Shown here: in pieces, positions 53,701 to 61,890 of the stretch
How positions within the stretch are numbered: position 1 is the first letter of the stretch
Layout: the number at the start of each line of letters is the position of its first letter
Program-made: the position numbers and the translations under genes
Notes under the pieces: generated by a model
What the model was told of the DNA's origin: nothing
Databases searched by the model: none
The model's input: the letters and a program-made list of their open reading frames with translations, nothing else
DNA from: Planctomycetota bacterium
GTDB taxonomy: Bacteria; Planctomycetota; UBA1135
Length of the DNA: 64,000 nucleotides
Direction: 5' to 3'
Assembly: GCA_024229395.1 (NCBI GenBank)
Contig: JAAESM010000027.1
Span: 124,001 to 188,000 of the forward strand

Positions 53701-53820
53701 CGAGTCTTGCGCGGCCGCGTCTGCAGCAAATATCCTTTCCTGATCATGATGAAGGGCGGGAGTGCAAGCGGGCACTACGGCAAGAAGAAGCGAACAGCGG
53801 CGCGCGAATCGGAGCAACAT
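50785..53820 (-). CDS. tandem double sulfatase lipoprotein
   Basis: A 1011-residue protein. The ATG at 53818-53820 begins a lipoprotein signal (lipobox VPAC). The open frame reaches 83 codons further but overlaps the sigma-factor gene. Domain 1 (about 55-540) has VVIIYADDVGYADVSCYG, the FGly motif CTPSR (C107), VVGKWHLGIGDG and IFTSDNGPVYDDG. Domain 2 (about 555-1000) has IVFIMADELGYYELSHMG, C600 in CAPTR (a frequent sulfatase variant of CxPSR), FGKWGCGGRGSSGVPEKHGF and VFTGDNGGQDYFRDKDHPRGF. Each resembles arylsulfatases of planctomycetes. Fused domains may act on successive sulfate groups of one glycan. It is divergent from the frameshifted ECF sigma gene. Confidence 0.92.
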   Translation of the reverse strand: MLLRFARRCSLLLAVVPACTPALHHDQERIFAADAAAQDSPSQLAASQEGTPLHSADKPNVVIIYADDVGYADVSCYGADKIQTPNIDRLAKEGLRFTDGHCTAATCTPSRFSMLTGIHGFRHNVRVLAPNAPMAIKPNMYTLPQMFKQAGYATAVVGKWHLGIGDGETPVDWNGEVKPGPLEVGFDYSFLMPSTNDRVPCVYLENHAVVNLDSSDPLYVGRKAPEGFSGTEYPDGKKNPEAMTYYPSSHGHNNSVINGIGRIGFQWGGKSALWNDETMADVFLDQAKAWLSQQKKDEPFFLYFSSQDIHVPRAPHPRFRGLTELGYRGDAMVQLDWSTGAIMQALEELGLDDNTIVIFTSDNGPVYDDGYVDGTVVRTSTEEVDQGHDGSGPYRGGKYQIYEGGTRVPFIIRWPEQIQPGISGALVNQIDFTASFASLLGLELEANQATDSRNTIDAFLGKDGVGLSLMVEEARGLALRDGSWKFTEGTGRKGQDHLHDLSKNLSERNNLASANPERAAAMKATLQGFRDSELGLRAEATALDQTPKEQPPNIVFIMADELGYYELSHMGHPNIQTPNLDALASEGIRFTNMYAGSPLCAPTRGSLMTGKHSGHTSVRSNGGGTPMRLEEQTIASVLKQAGYVTGGFGKWGCGGRGSSGVPEKHGFDTFVGYYDQVHAHTYYPPYILHNSEELPLQGNYGGTEGETYSHYVIMDAAQDFIRSNKDQPFFAYLPITPPHGLFNIPDEDPAWQLYKDKDWPEPARRYAAMVSMVDRQVGEVRALLKELGVADNTLIVFTGDNGGQDYFRDKDHPRGFHGPNVNPQTGAAFRGQKGKVYEGGLRIPAIAYMPNKVTGGRISDHAAYFPDFMPTFAQLAGVQTPIDSDGISFLPELLGGDEGLLQETHSFMYWELGGQRAVRVPAASVEHLIEPTDKVWKAVRPKKNADWELYQVDVDPTESNNLAADNQGLLQILINIAEAQHEAVVIGDWGDRTLHEKDRAAKKYNPPQETK

Positions 53821-53913
53821 GTTCGAATCATAAGTGGGAAGCCGAAGGAATTTCAGATTCCCAAAGATTTTCTGCATCATCGTCGCCGTCAAACACATTA
53901 GGGTGCGAAGACC

Positions 53914-54452
53914 ATGAATACGCCGCCTTCCACTCCAGATTCCGACGCTCTGCTCGCGCACAGCGGTTGGGTGCGTGCTTTGGCGCGCAATCTGGTGGTG
54001 GATCCGTCTGCGGCCGATGACGTGGAGCAGCAAGCTTGGCTCACCGCGATGGAGCGCCCGCCAACTCACGGCGGAAATTTGCGTTCGTGGTGGGGGTCGT
54101 GGTGCAGACTGCCGCTACCAAACGGTGGCGCGAGGTTGCGCGTCGGCAAGAAACCGCCGGCAGCAGCAGTCTTGAGGATCGCGAGTCCGGTGTCGCAAAA
54201 CCCGACGCCATGGCCGAGCGCCTCGATACTTTCCGTCGCTTAGCTGATTCCGTCGCCAAGTTGCCCGAGCCTTATCGCTCGGTGATCTACTTGCGATACG
54301 TCGAGGGAATGTCGGTACGTGAAGTTGCCAAGCAACAAAGCGTGCCGCTTGCCACCGCGCAATCTCATGTCCACCGTGGATTGGAGAAACTGCGCCTGAT
54401 GGTGGCGGATAACATCGGCTCGCAATGGCTACTCCTTCAAGGCCTTCAATAA
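53914..54452 (+). pseudogene. ECF-type sigma factor split by a frameshift at a G-run
   Basis: From ATG 53914 the first frame gives the sigma region 2 (HSGWVRALARNLVVDPSAADDVEQQAWLTAMERPP, then GGNLRSWWG). At the GGGGG run at about 54092-54096 the homology moves to the frame that ends at 54452: VVVQTAATKRWREVARRQETAG, then region 4 LPEPYRSVIYLRYVEGMSVREVAKQQSVPLATAQSHVHRGLEKLRLM. Adding one G to the run would restore a single protein of about 180 residues of planctomycete ECF type. It could be a true null allele, a -1 slippage site, a phase-variable tract or a sequence error. It is divergent from the double sulfatase, a probable target. Confidence 0.78.
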
Positions 54453-54565
54453 GGACTTGGAGATTGATCTCACCACTCCGGCAGTGGAATACGACAGGGC
54501 CATCGACGACCTGCGCGAGTTACGCAGGAACTCATACGATCCAGAAAGCCGTTGGCGATGATTTC

Positions 54566-55990
54566 TTAGGACTTGCGGTCCGTCAACGCCGACGCCAGCG
54601 CGACCACTTGCTGTTCGCTCATGGTCTCGCCACTCTGCCCGGCCTTCTGGCAGTCTTTGAAGATCTCATCAATTTGCGCACGCGTGTCGGAGGGGAGGTC
54701 CTTGGCGCGCGTGTTATTCGCTTGGCTCAGCGGCAGTGCCTGTTGTTGCGCATGGGCACGATGACGCAAGGCGTTGAGATGGACCAGCGCGCGGTCGAGC
54801 AGGATCCATCCGAAAGCAGGATTGCTAATCGGTCCGAAGCAACGCATGTGGCCATGCTCACCGGGGAACAACTTGGCCAAGCGATCGTGTTGTGGCGTCC
54901 AATGCTTGCCGACGCGATTGCTGCCTAGCCAAGCACCAGCAGCACCGACCACACTGCCAAGCGCAACACCTGCACCAAAGCTCAAGCCGCCAACCGCCAA
55001 ATCGATCACGCCACCCGCCGCGCCACCTGCTGCCGCAGCTCGCACCGTGAGTTGATTGGTGGTCAGGCCGAATAGCTTCCAGTTCTTCTGATCAAAAAGA
55101 TCGCCGGCTTCGAAATCGAAATCTGTATCTTCGCGCTCGATGCGATCGAAACCGTAATGGCGCTCGATGCCAAGGCGGCTGCGATCTTCCAAGCGGCGCA
55201 AATGCTTGCGGTATTCCGCGACCAGGTCCTCATCGAGGCTCTTCGGCTCATGGCTCGGATCAAAGGAAGTTTGCTCCACATAGGACCAAGCTTCGAGTAA
55301 GTATTCCGCAACCAGAATCGTGGCATCTTGATCACGCTGTTGCCGACGCTCGACCAAAGCATCCACCGCCCGCGCCAATTCACTCGACCAGGTCTCGTGC
55401 AACTCACCGAAGGTGCGCAGCAGTCGAATGCGATCATCGAAGTCGGCTTCGTGTGCATTGAAGTCACGCACCACGCTGAAGAATTGCTGCAACACCGGTC
55501 GCCACGAATCGGCACAATCATCATCGCCGATGCGATTCAACAAGGCCACGCCCGGCCGCCCAGTCCAGCGCAGGATCTCCATCTCGGCCTCGTGGGTGGC
55601 GCGGTAGGGGCGCGAACCATCAACGACATAAAGCACGCCCGCGCTGGAATCTTCCAGCAATGGCGCGAGCAGTTGGCACTCATCATGAAAGCGCGTGCCA
55701 CCATGAAACTCTTTCACAAAGGCGCGCACCGCATCCAGGCGTTGATCGGCATGCTCGGCGCGCGCTTGCATCCACTGCAAAGCGGCGGCCGCTTCCTGAA
55801 AACCTGGAGTGTCGATCAAGCGGAAGACTACGCGGCCATCCAGCTTGAAGTCATAAGCGGCGGATTCCGAAGTGGTGCCTGGGACCAGGTCGATCGGAAT
55901 CGAAGTCTCTTCCAACAAGGTTGCCACCACCGACGACTTGCCTTTGTTGACATGTCCGACCACCACGAAGCTCGGTACTTGTGCATTCAT
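54566..55990 (-). CDS. Era/YihA-type GTPase with DUF3482 domain
   Basis: A 474-residue protein. The N-terminal G domain has P-loop GHVNKGKSSVV (G1), PGTTSE (G2 region), RLIDTPGFQE (G3, DTPG) and LNRIG (G4, variant of NKxD). The remainder has charged helices and a Gly/Ala-rich hydrophobic hairpin (about 315-365: AAAAGGAAGGVIDLAVGGLSFGAGVALGSVVGAAGAWLG), which suggests membrane insertion, as in DUF3482 proteins. Its start overlaps the stop of the DUF2868 membrane-protein gene (ATGA). The pair is a recurrent gene couple in other bacteria. The cellular function is unknown. Confidence 0.85.
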   Translation of the reverse strand: MNAQVPSFVVVGHVNKGKSSVVATLLEETSIPIDLVPGTTSESAAYDFKLDGRVVFRLIDTPGFQEAAAALQWMQARAEHADQRLDAVRAFVKEFHGGTRFHDECQLLAPLLEDSSAGVLYVVDGSRPYRATHEAEMEILRWTGRPGVALLNRIGDDDCADSWRPVLQQFFSVVRDFNAHEADFDDRIRLLRTFGELHETWSSELARAVDALVERRQQRDQDATILVAEYLLEAWSYVEQTSFDPSHEPKSLDEDLVAEYRKHLRRLEDRSRLGIERHYGFDRIEREDTDFDFEAGDLFDQKNWKLFGLTTNQLTVRAAAAGGAAGGVIDLAVGGLSFGAGVALGSVVGAAGAWLGSNRVGKHWTPQHDRLAKLFPGEHGHMRCFGPISNPAFGWILLDRALVHLNALRHRAHAQQQALPLSQANNTRAKDLPSDTRAQIDEIFKDCQKAGQSGETMSEQQVVALASALTDRKS

Positions 55991-57432
55991 GCACCTGCTC
56001 CTTCGGTGGGTGGTTGTGGTGGCACCGCACTGACATGCAGATGGTCATCACGTAGCTGCGCCAGCGTGCGTTTCCAGATCAGTTGATCTCGTTCGCTCGG
56101 TGCTTGCCATTGATTCGCAGCACTTAGCTGAATCGGGCAGACCTGGATCAAGCAGCCACTGCCCAAGGCATCGCGCAGCGACCGTACGAAGGATGTGAAG
56201 CGTTTGTCCGGAGCTTCGCCAGCCTCAACGACAAGCTGCACGGTTGGAACCTTGCGCTCTGCAAGTTGAGCGACCACATCTTGATCGGACTGCAAATCAC
56301 GGCCACCAGCAGCGAGGGTCAGCGAACTGTTCCAATCACCCCAAGCGACCATAGTCAGGTCAGAGCCCTTGCTGATCGATGCATTGGCGGCATAGGAAAC
56401 AGAGCCATCAGCAGCAGAATCAAAACCCGCAGCAACCCTCACAGGCACCGGCAGCATCACATCAAACAGATCCTGCAAGCGACGGTGATTCCAATCCAAA
56501 CCGCGCAATTGCTTGGCACGACCATTAGCGGACCACTGCATCAACAGCAAGCGTGGAATCAAGCCCCACACCAACAGGTTCATCATCACGAAGGGCCACC
56601 AAGCGCGGCCGTCGGCGCTAGGGACTCGGAAGGATCCTTCCAGTGGATTCCATTGGGTGGCTTCGATCACGCGTGTTGCCGGTACCCAACTCTCTGGAAA
56701 GGCCCAGCCCCATGGCGTGGCAAGAACATTGACCAGAGCTTCCATATGCACCGGCTCGACGCTGGCGAAGGTGGTGGCCCAACCGAACTGCAACTCGCTA
56801 AAGAGCAGCATGCCCACGAAGACCAGTAGTGCGCCGATGTTGAAGAACACGGCGAAGCGTTGCGTGAGCCCCAACCAGATCCAACGCTCCACTTTCTGCG
56901 TGCGCGGCAAGGCTTGCATCATGTCGCTGGCCGAGATGCGCTTGGCCCAACTCCAGCGATGGGTCCATTTCATGAGGGTGGTCAAGGCGCCGAGCCACTG
57001 ACGTCCGCGGGCCTTGGCGAATAGCGCGAAACCGAAGGTGCCAACCAACAGGCCGACTTGCAGCAACACCAACATGCCAAGACACAACCATAGGTTGACG
57101 GGCTCACCACTTGGCGACGACAACGCCGCGCGCCCGGTACCCATGCCGATGATCAAGCCGCCGAAGGTCGCGAATCCGCCGACCAAACGAAAACCGCGCA
57201 CCATGGCTGCACCGGGCAGCAACTCCTCCTGTTTGCGCGCCACGCGTAGCCAGGCCTTCACCGCCAACAATCGCAAACCGCGGTCGCTGACCAACTGCCT
57301 GCGTAATTGCTCGGGCTCGCCTTTCAGATCCTTCGCGACTGCAGCACCTGCTTCCACGGCCGACGCCTGCCACGCGTGTTCGCCGCGTTGCAGACCATAT
57401 TCAGTATCGAGGAAGTCGGTGAGTTCGGTCAC
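55987..57432 (-). CDS. DUF2868 family membrane protein, partner of the DUF3482 GTPase
   Basis: A 481-residue protein starting at GTG, whose start overlaps the mqnC stop (GTGA). It has about four membrane helices (about 80-105, 115-140, 200-225, 290-310) and a cytoplasmic C-terminal region (about 340-470) with an alpha/beta look (VAGFDSAADGS; VPTVQLVVEAGEAPDKRFTSFVRSLRDALG). In other genomes DUF2868 genes sit beside the DUF3482 GTPase, as here, so the two probably form a membrane-associated GTPase complex. The substrate or process is unknown. Coupling to mqnC is unusual. Confidence 0.75.
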   Translation of the reverse strand: MTELTDFLDTEYGLQRGEHAWQASAVEAGAAVAKDLKGEPEQLRRQLVSDRGLRLLAVKAWLRVARKQEELLPGAAMVRGFRLVGGFATFGGLIIGMGTGRAALSSPSGEPVNLWLCLGMLVLLQVGLLVGTFGFALFAKARGRQWLGALTTLMKWTHRWSWAKRISASDMMQALPRTQKVERWIWLGLTQRFAVFFNIGALLVFVGMLLFSELQFGWATTFASVEPVHMEALVNVLATPWGWAFPESWVPATRVIEATQWNPLEGSFRVPSADGRAWWPFVMMNLLVWGLIPRLLLMQWSANGRAKQLRGLDWNHRRLQDLFDVMLPVPVRVAAGFDSAADGSVSYAANASISKGSDLTMVAWGDWNSSLTLAAGGRDLQSDQDVVAQLAERKVPTVQLVVEAGEAPDKRFTSFVRSLRDALGSGCLIQVCPIQLSAANQWQAPSERDQLIWKRTLAQLRDDHLHVSAVPPQPPTEGAGA

Positions 57433-58589
57433 ACTAGTTGGTGTTTGCCGGTGGCTGCGGCACCGCAGCTTTCCAGTTCACCCGGCTGCGGCGTTGCGCC
57501 ACGTGGGTCGATGATGTCATAACCCTGATTGCGCTGGCGTGGAGCGAATCCCGCCTCGCGAATATTGCGTTCGATGTTCTTGATCTCGACGAGCTCGAAA
57601 CAACCAGCCGCGCTGACCACATTCTCTTCCAACATGGCCGAACCGAAATCGTTGCAGCCCATGCGCAGCGCCAACTGTGCAGCACTTGCACCTTGAGTCA
57701 CGAAACTGGCCTGGATGTTGTCGAAGTTATCCAAGTAGATGCGCGCCAATGCGGTGGTGCGGAAGTACTCGGCGTGGGTGGCCTTCTTCCAACCTTCGGC
57801 ATGCAGCTGATCACCAAGCGGATTGCCGCCCGGCTGGAAAGTCCAATCGATAAAAGCGGTGAAGCCACCAGTGCGATCCTGCACCTGACGCAAACGCTCC
57901 AGGTGTTCGATGCGATCAGCCACCGTTTCGATATGACCGAACATCATCGTGGCCGTGGTCTTCATGCCGATGCCATGCGCCTCTTCCATGATGCGCAACC
58001 AGGTATCGGTGTCGGCCTTGCGCGCGGCAATTTGCTTGCGCACGCTCTCAGTCAGGATCTCAGCGCCACCGCCAGGCATCGAGTTCATGCCGGCAGCCTG
58101 CAAGCGCTTCAACACTTCTTCGGTGCTGCACTTCGAGACCTTCGACAGGTGATGAATCTCTGGCGGCGACATCGCATGCAAGTGCAAGTCCGGCCAACGC
58201 TCCTTCAAGTCCCGGAACAACTCAGAAAACCATTCCACACCCAACTGCGGGTGATGACCACTCTGCATCAGGATCTGCACACCGCCTACATCCACGGTCT
58301 CTTGCACGCGTTTGTAGATCTCCTCGCGATCCAACACATAACCCTTCACCTCATCCTTCGGCTTAGCATAGAAAGCACAGAAAGTGCAATCCGTCACGCA
58401 GATGTTGGTCGGGTTCAAGTTGCGGTCAATGATGTAAGTCACCACCGCTTCTGGGTGCTTACGCCGACGTACTTCGTCGGCCAAAAACGCGAGCGTGTCC
58501 AAGCCAGCGTTTTCATGCAGGAACAGGCCTTCCTCCTGGGAAAGGCGTGCGCCATCGAGGACCTTAGCGGAGAGAGTGGAGACGTCCAT
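57429..58589 (-). CDS. mqnC: cyclic dehypoxanthinyl futalosine synthase MqnC (radical SAM)
   Basis: A 386-residue radical SAM enzyme. The ATG at 58587-58589 begins the protein-like part. The open frame upstream encodes an Arg/Ala-rich stretch over a short imperfect repeat and is ignored. The cluster motif is C64-x3-C68-x2-C71 (CVTDCTFC), with VQILMQSGHHPQLGVEWF, DSMPGGGAEILTESVRKQIAARKAD-type text and FMFGHIETVADRIEHLERLR following. It cyclises dehypoxanthine futalosine in menaquinone synthesis. It is 15 kb from mqnE-mqnA. MqnB and MqnD are not in the window. Confidence 0.94.
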   Translation of the reverse strand: MDVSTLSAKVLDGARLSQEEGLFLHENAGLDTLAFLADEVRRRKHPEAVVTYIIDRNLNPTNICVTDCTFCAFYAKPKDEVKGYVLDREEIYKRVQETVDVGGVQILMQSGHHPQLGVEWFSELFRDLKERWPDLHLHAMSPPEIHHLSKVSKCSTEEVLKRLQAAGMNSMPGGGAEILTESVRKQIAARKADTDTWLRIMEEAHGIGMKTTATMMFGHIETVADRIEHLERLRQVQDRTGGFTAFIDWTFQPGGNPLGDQLHAEGWKKATHAEYFRTTALARIYLDNFDNIQASFVTQGASAAQLALRMGCNDFGSAMLEENVVSAAGCFELVEIKNIERNIREAGFAPRQRNQGYDIIDPRGATPQPGELESCGAAATGKHQLV

Positions 58590-58719
58590 GAGCGCGTATT
58601 CTAGCGGCCGCCGTGCACGCGCCTCCAGCGGCTGTCGAGCACGCACCTCCAGCGTCAGAGCAGCCGGCGGCTTTAGCGGTGCGCGGGCTTGGCGGCACTG
58701 CAAACAGGCAGCCTGCAGC

Positions 58720-59205
58720 CTAAGTCCCGTACCAGGGCCATTCCATGCCGAGGAATGCATTGATCGCCATGAAGATGCCCAGTCCGCGCACCAGTGGATC
58801 ACGCCAGGCCTTGCCTTTCTGGAAACGCTTGGCGACAAAAAAGCTCAAGACCGCGACTTGAATGGTCATCATTAGCATGAAGACACCGACGTTGTCGAGC
58901 AGGGTGTCCTTGCGGTGACCAGTCCAGTCCTTGACGTTCTCCTCGAAGATGCTGATCACCGTCTGGCCACCCATCAGCACAGGCCAATGGAAGGGCGCGC
59001 CCACGATGGCACCGGCTTGATCCCATTCAACGCCACCGTCACCGATCATGCGTGCAAGCACGGCCACGACTGTGATTGGAGCCACGCAAAGGGCCAGCCA
59101 ACCGGCGCCGCGTCGCCATTGGTAAAGGAACTTATCGTTGCTGTTGCGGAGGTAGGACACGATGAACCAAAGGAACAGCGCCGGTAGCAGGATTCCCAAC
59201 CACAT
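58720..59205 (-). CDS. membrane protein of unknown function
   Basis: A 161-residue protein with about four hydrophobic helices (about 3-18, 34-52, 108-126, 143-155) and a loop GGVEWDQAGAIVGAPFHWPVLMGGQTVISIFEENVKDW. Its ATG shares one base with the stop of the algH-like gene (TGATG), so the two are co-translated. No family is recognised. A gap of 130 bases separates it from mqnC, so mqnC may have its own promoter. Confidence 0.55.
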   Translation of the reverse strand: MWLGILLPALFLWFIVSYLRNSNDKFLYQWRRGAGWLALCVAPITVVAVLARMIGDGGVEWDQAGAIVGAPFHWPVLMGGQTVISIFEENVKDWTGHRKDTLLDNVGVFMLMMTIQVAVLSFFVAKRFQKGKAWRDPLVRGLGIFMAINAFLGMEWPWYGT

Positions 59206-59759
59206 CAGTTCATCTCTGGGTTATCGGGCATCTTGGTCATCCACGAGAATTGTGGGTCGATCTTCGCCATCAAGCGTTCCCACAGCAAACGCCAATCGGT
59301 GGTCCAAACATCTTCGACCTGGCCGGGCAGCGCATGCCACGAATCAGCATCCATTTCATCCTGCAGCTGACCTGGGCTCCAGCCGCTGTAACCGATGAAG
59401 AAACGCAGCGTGCCTTTCTTCTCTAAAGTACGATGCACCAGCTCCATGTCGCCGCCGAAGAAAACACCCGGCAGCACCGGCAACACGCTGACGGGATCCT
59501 GTTCCGGACCACTCAACACATGCAGGCAATCGTTGCCGACCGGACCGCCCCAAAGTAGTGGGATATCCAGCTTGCTGATGTCCTCCAGTCCAGAATCTTC
59601 CGGCAGTACATCCTCTAATTCCACATCCAAAGGCCGATTCAAGGTCAAGCCGACCGTGCCGTGTTCATCGTGCGTGCAGATCAACACCACCGTGCCATCG
59701 AAGTTGGGATCCAACATCGCGGGGCGCGAGATCAGCAGGGTGCCGGCTTCTATTTTCAT
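59205..59759 (-). CDS. algH: YqgE/AlgH family protein
   Basis: A 184-residue protein matching the YqgE/AlgH (UPF0301) family throughout: it opens IEAGTLLISRPAMLDPNFDGTVVLICTHDEHGTVGLTLNRPLDVEL, then WGGPVGNDCLHVLSG, FFGGDMELV and FFIGYSGWSPGQLQDEMDADSWH. The family is named for an alginate regulator in Pseudomonas, but the molecular activity is not settled. It overlaps its upstream TPR gene by four bases and its downstream membrane-protein gene by one. Confidence 0.93.
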   Translation of the reverse strand: MKIEAGTLLISRPAMLDPNFDGTVVLICTHDEHGTVGLTLNRPLDVELEDVLPEDSGLEDISKLDIPLLWGGPVGNDCLHVLSGPEQDPVSVLPVLPGVFFGGDMELVHRTLEKKGTLRFFIGYSGWSPGQLQDEMDADSWHALPGQVEDVWTTDWRLLWERLMAKIDPQFSWMTKMPDNPEMN

Positions 59760-61768
59760 CTTGGAGGGCTTGGCGGTGCGGACTCCTGCATTCGTCGCAG
59801 TTCGTCGACCGTCTGCTGCACCATATCACGTTGCGGGTGGTCCGGTGCCTTCTCCAAGAAATAGTCCAGCGTGCGAATCGCCATTTCCACGCGGCCTAGC
59901 TCAATCTGCAGGCTGAACAGCAATTGCGCAGCTTCAAGGCGTGTTGGGTCTTGGCCGAACATGCCAGTGGCAAGCTGCAAGGCTTCTTCAAAGCGACCGA
60001 TCTGAAAAAGAGCCGTGGTCTTGCCGAGCATGGCGGCATCCAGGTTTGGATCTTGTTCGAGTGCCGTGTTGAAGAACTCGAGCGCTTCAGCCATCACCGA
60101 ATCCGACAACTCATAGTGACCGGATTCGCCATGCGCCATCGCGGTCTGCGCGCGGCAATTGGCCAAACCCAGATAACCGATGGGGGAGAACTTGTAGTGA
60201 TCGACCACACGTTTATACACCGCTTCCGCACCGACGAAGTCGTCATCCAAGTACAAGGCATCGCCAAGGCCAAGGTTGCCTTTCTCACGTTCGACGGCCG
60301 TCACAAAAAACAGGTCGGGGTCGACCGCAAGGCTTTCTTGATAAGCCTCCAGCGCGTACTCGGTGAGGCGCGAACGAGTCAGCCGGTCGGTCTCGTTTTG
60401 AGCGCGTTCCAACATCAAGCGACCGTATTCGATGTGGCCGGTCATGGCGTTGGGTTCCATCTCGCGGGCCCAAGCGAATAGCTCTTCTTCACTTTGCCAA
60501 TGTTTGGCACCAGAGTGCGCAGAAAAGGCATTTGGAATCACCAGCACCAACAAGCCAGCCCATGCCCAAGTCTGTTTCGGCAGCCGGCTCAACAAAGCCA
60601 CTGCCACCAGCGCGAAGCCAGCACTTGGCAGATACAAAAAGCGTTCCTCGAAGGGGTATTGACCCAGCGCCTTGGTGTTCAGCACCGGAATCAAACCAGC
60701 GAACAAGAGTCCTAAACCGAACAGTACCGTGCGATTCCGACGCTGTCGCAGCCACACCGCCAAGGCGGTTAACGACAGCAAGGCGCCGCCGATTCCGATC
60801 CACAAGCGCGTGCTATCCGCCGCACTACCAAGGGTGAGCGGGCGGAAAGGCATATGAGGCCATGGCCAAAGCAGGAAGGCCAGGTAGCGACCGATCAGCG
60901 AGAAGGACAGGCTGATCTGTTGGCCCTGATCGAGCGCGTGGAAGGTGTTGACCCGGTCAAAGCCTGCCGCAGCGCTATCAAAGGCGCCAAATCTCAAAAA
61001 ATATACGGCAATCGCAGCGGCACTAAGGGAGACAATCGTGAGCCAACGGTTGTGGCGGCGAGGCAGCATGCGACTGCTTGATCTCCAGATCCAGGAAGTG
61101 CGGATCACGGCGAAGGAACTCGACAACCTTGCGCACGCCATCGACCGGGCCGGCAATGGTGCCTCAACAGCCGGCTTGGGACGAAGCACTGCAATCGCCA
61201 TGGCGAGCAGCCAAACACCAAAAGCAGCTTCCTTTGAAAGCATGGCTACAAGAAGGAATAGCCCGCATCGTAGCGATTGGTGCAGCGCCAAACTGCGCAA
61301 ACTGAGTAAGCAGAACAAGGTGGCGAGTAGTTCCGGAATAGCCGAAATCCACGCTACCGACTCGGAATGACTGCCATGGACGGCAAACAGCACCCCTGCG
61401 CCGATGGCCAAGCCACGGTGCCAGCCAAGAGCCAGAGCGAGCGACGTAACTGATGCTGCACAAGCACCATGCAGCAATAATGAAAACCAATGGAAGGCCC
61501 TTGGCGAGCCATCGCCCAATTGCCAGAGAATGCCCAAAGTAGTGGCGCCGAGCGGGCGGTAGAAGCCCGAGCCGAAGCGGCTCTCGTCGACCAACTCCCA
61601 ATATGGGGTCACGAAGGATTCCCCAATCACCGACCATTCTTGCATGGTGGGATTCAGGCTGATCAGCGAGCGATCGTCGTAGACGAAATCACCGCCGCGC
61701 ACTGAGGCGAACAGGAACAGGCCGATTAGGGCCGGTACCAGCAGGGAGGAGAATCTGGTTCGAGACAT
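59756..61768 (-). CDS. polytopic membrane protein with C-terminal TPR repeats
   Basis: A 670-residue protein. The ATG at 61766-61768 (MSRTRFSSLLVPALIGLFLFASV) begins the first helix. About ten membrane helices (about 8-425) are followed by TPR-like helices (about 430-665), e.g. AYQESLAVDPDLFF, GDALYLDDDFVGAEAVYKRVVDHYKFSPIGYLGLANC and ALEFFNTALEQDPNLDAAMLGKTTALFQIGRFEEALQLATG. DFVYDDRSLISLNP near the first helix resembles the DD motif of TMTC/GT-C-type O-mannosyltransferases, so it may be a glycosyltransferase with a TPR substrate-binding tail. A basic loop at about 230-265 is unusual in composition. It is co-transcribed with algH. Confidence 0.68.
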   Translation of the reverse strand: MSRTRFSSLLVPALIGLFLFASVRGGDFVYDDRSLISLNPTMQEWSVIGESFVTPYWELVDESRFGSGFYRPLGATTLGILWQLGDGSPRAFHWFSLLLHGACAASVTSLALALGWHRGLAIGAGVLFAVHGSHSESVAWISAIPELLATLFCLLSLRSLALHQSLRCGLFLLVAMLSKEAAFGVWLLAMAIAVLRPKPAVEAPLPARSMACARLSSSFAVIRTSWIWRSSSRMLPRRHNRWLTIVSLSAAAIAVYFLRFGAFDSAAAGFDRVNTFHALDQGQQISLSFSLIGRYLAFLLWPWPHMPFRPLTLGSAADSTRLWIGIGGALLSLTALAVWLRQRRNRTVLFGLGLLFAGLIPVLNTKALGQYPFEERFLYLPSAGFALVAVALLSRLPKQTWAWAGLLVLVIPNAFSAHSGAKHWQSEEELFAWAREMEPNAMTGHIEYGRLMLERAQNETDRLTRSRLTEYALEAYQESLAVDPDLFFVTAVEREKGNLGLGDALYLDDDFVGAEAVYKRVVDHYKFSPIGYLGLANCRAQTAMAHGESGHYELSDSVMAEALEFFNTALEQDPNLDAAMLGKTTALFQIGRFEEALQLATGMFGQDPTRLEAAQLLFSLQIELGRVEMAIRTLDYFLEKAPDHPQRDMVQQTVDELRRMQESAPPSPPR

Positions 61769-61890
61769 TCGGTTTTGGGCCACCCGCGGCAGCCGACCTA
61801 GCAAAGGATAGGGAATATTCAGCAAGATTTGTGCCGACTTCGTGTGATTCCAGCAGTGAAAGATGCGCCTTCATACATTACTCTGTAGCG

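Noticed and set aside
54453-54565. Reading frame after the sigma gene (FNKDLEIDLTTPAVEYDRAID)
   Set aside because: It looks protein-like at its end but has no start and is only about 45 codons long. It may be a relic of a gene tail.
57438-58604. 388-codon plus-strand open frame
   Set aside because: Antisense shadow of mqnC. The radical SAM motifs are on the minus strand.
58600-58670. Short imperfect direct repeat before mqnC
   Set aside because: Two loosely similar copies of an Arg/Ala-coding stretch (CACGCxCCTCCAGCG). Too short and degenerate to call an element.
61045-61145. Possible pair of compensating frameshifts in the TPR membrane protein
   Set aside because: The basic loop has odd composition and another frame reads plausibly (VDGVRKVVEFLRRDPHF), but without homologues this cannot be separated from chance.
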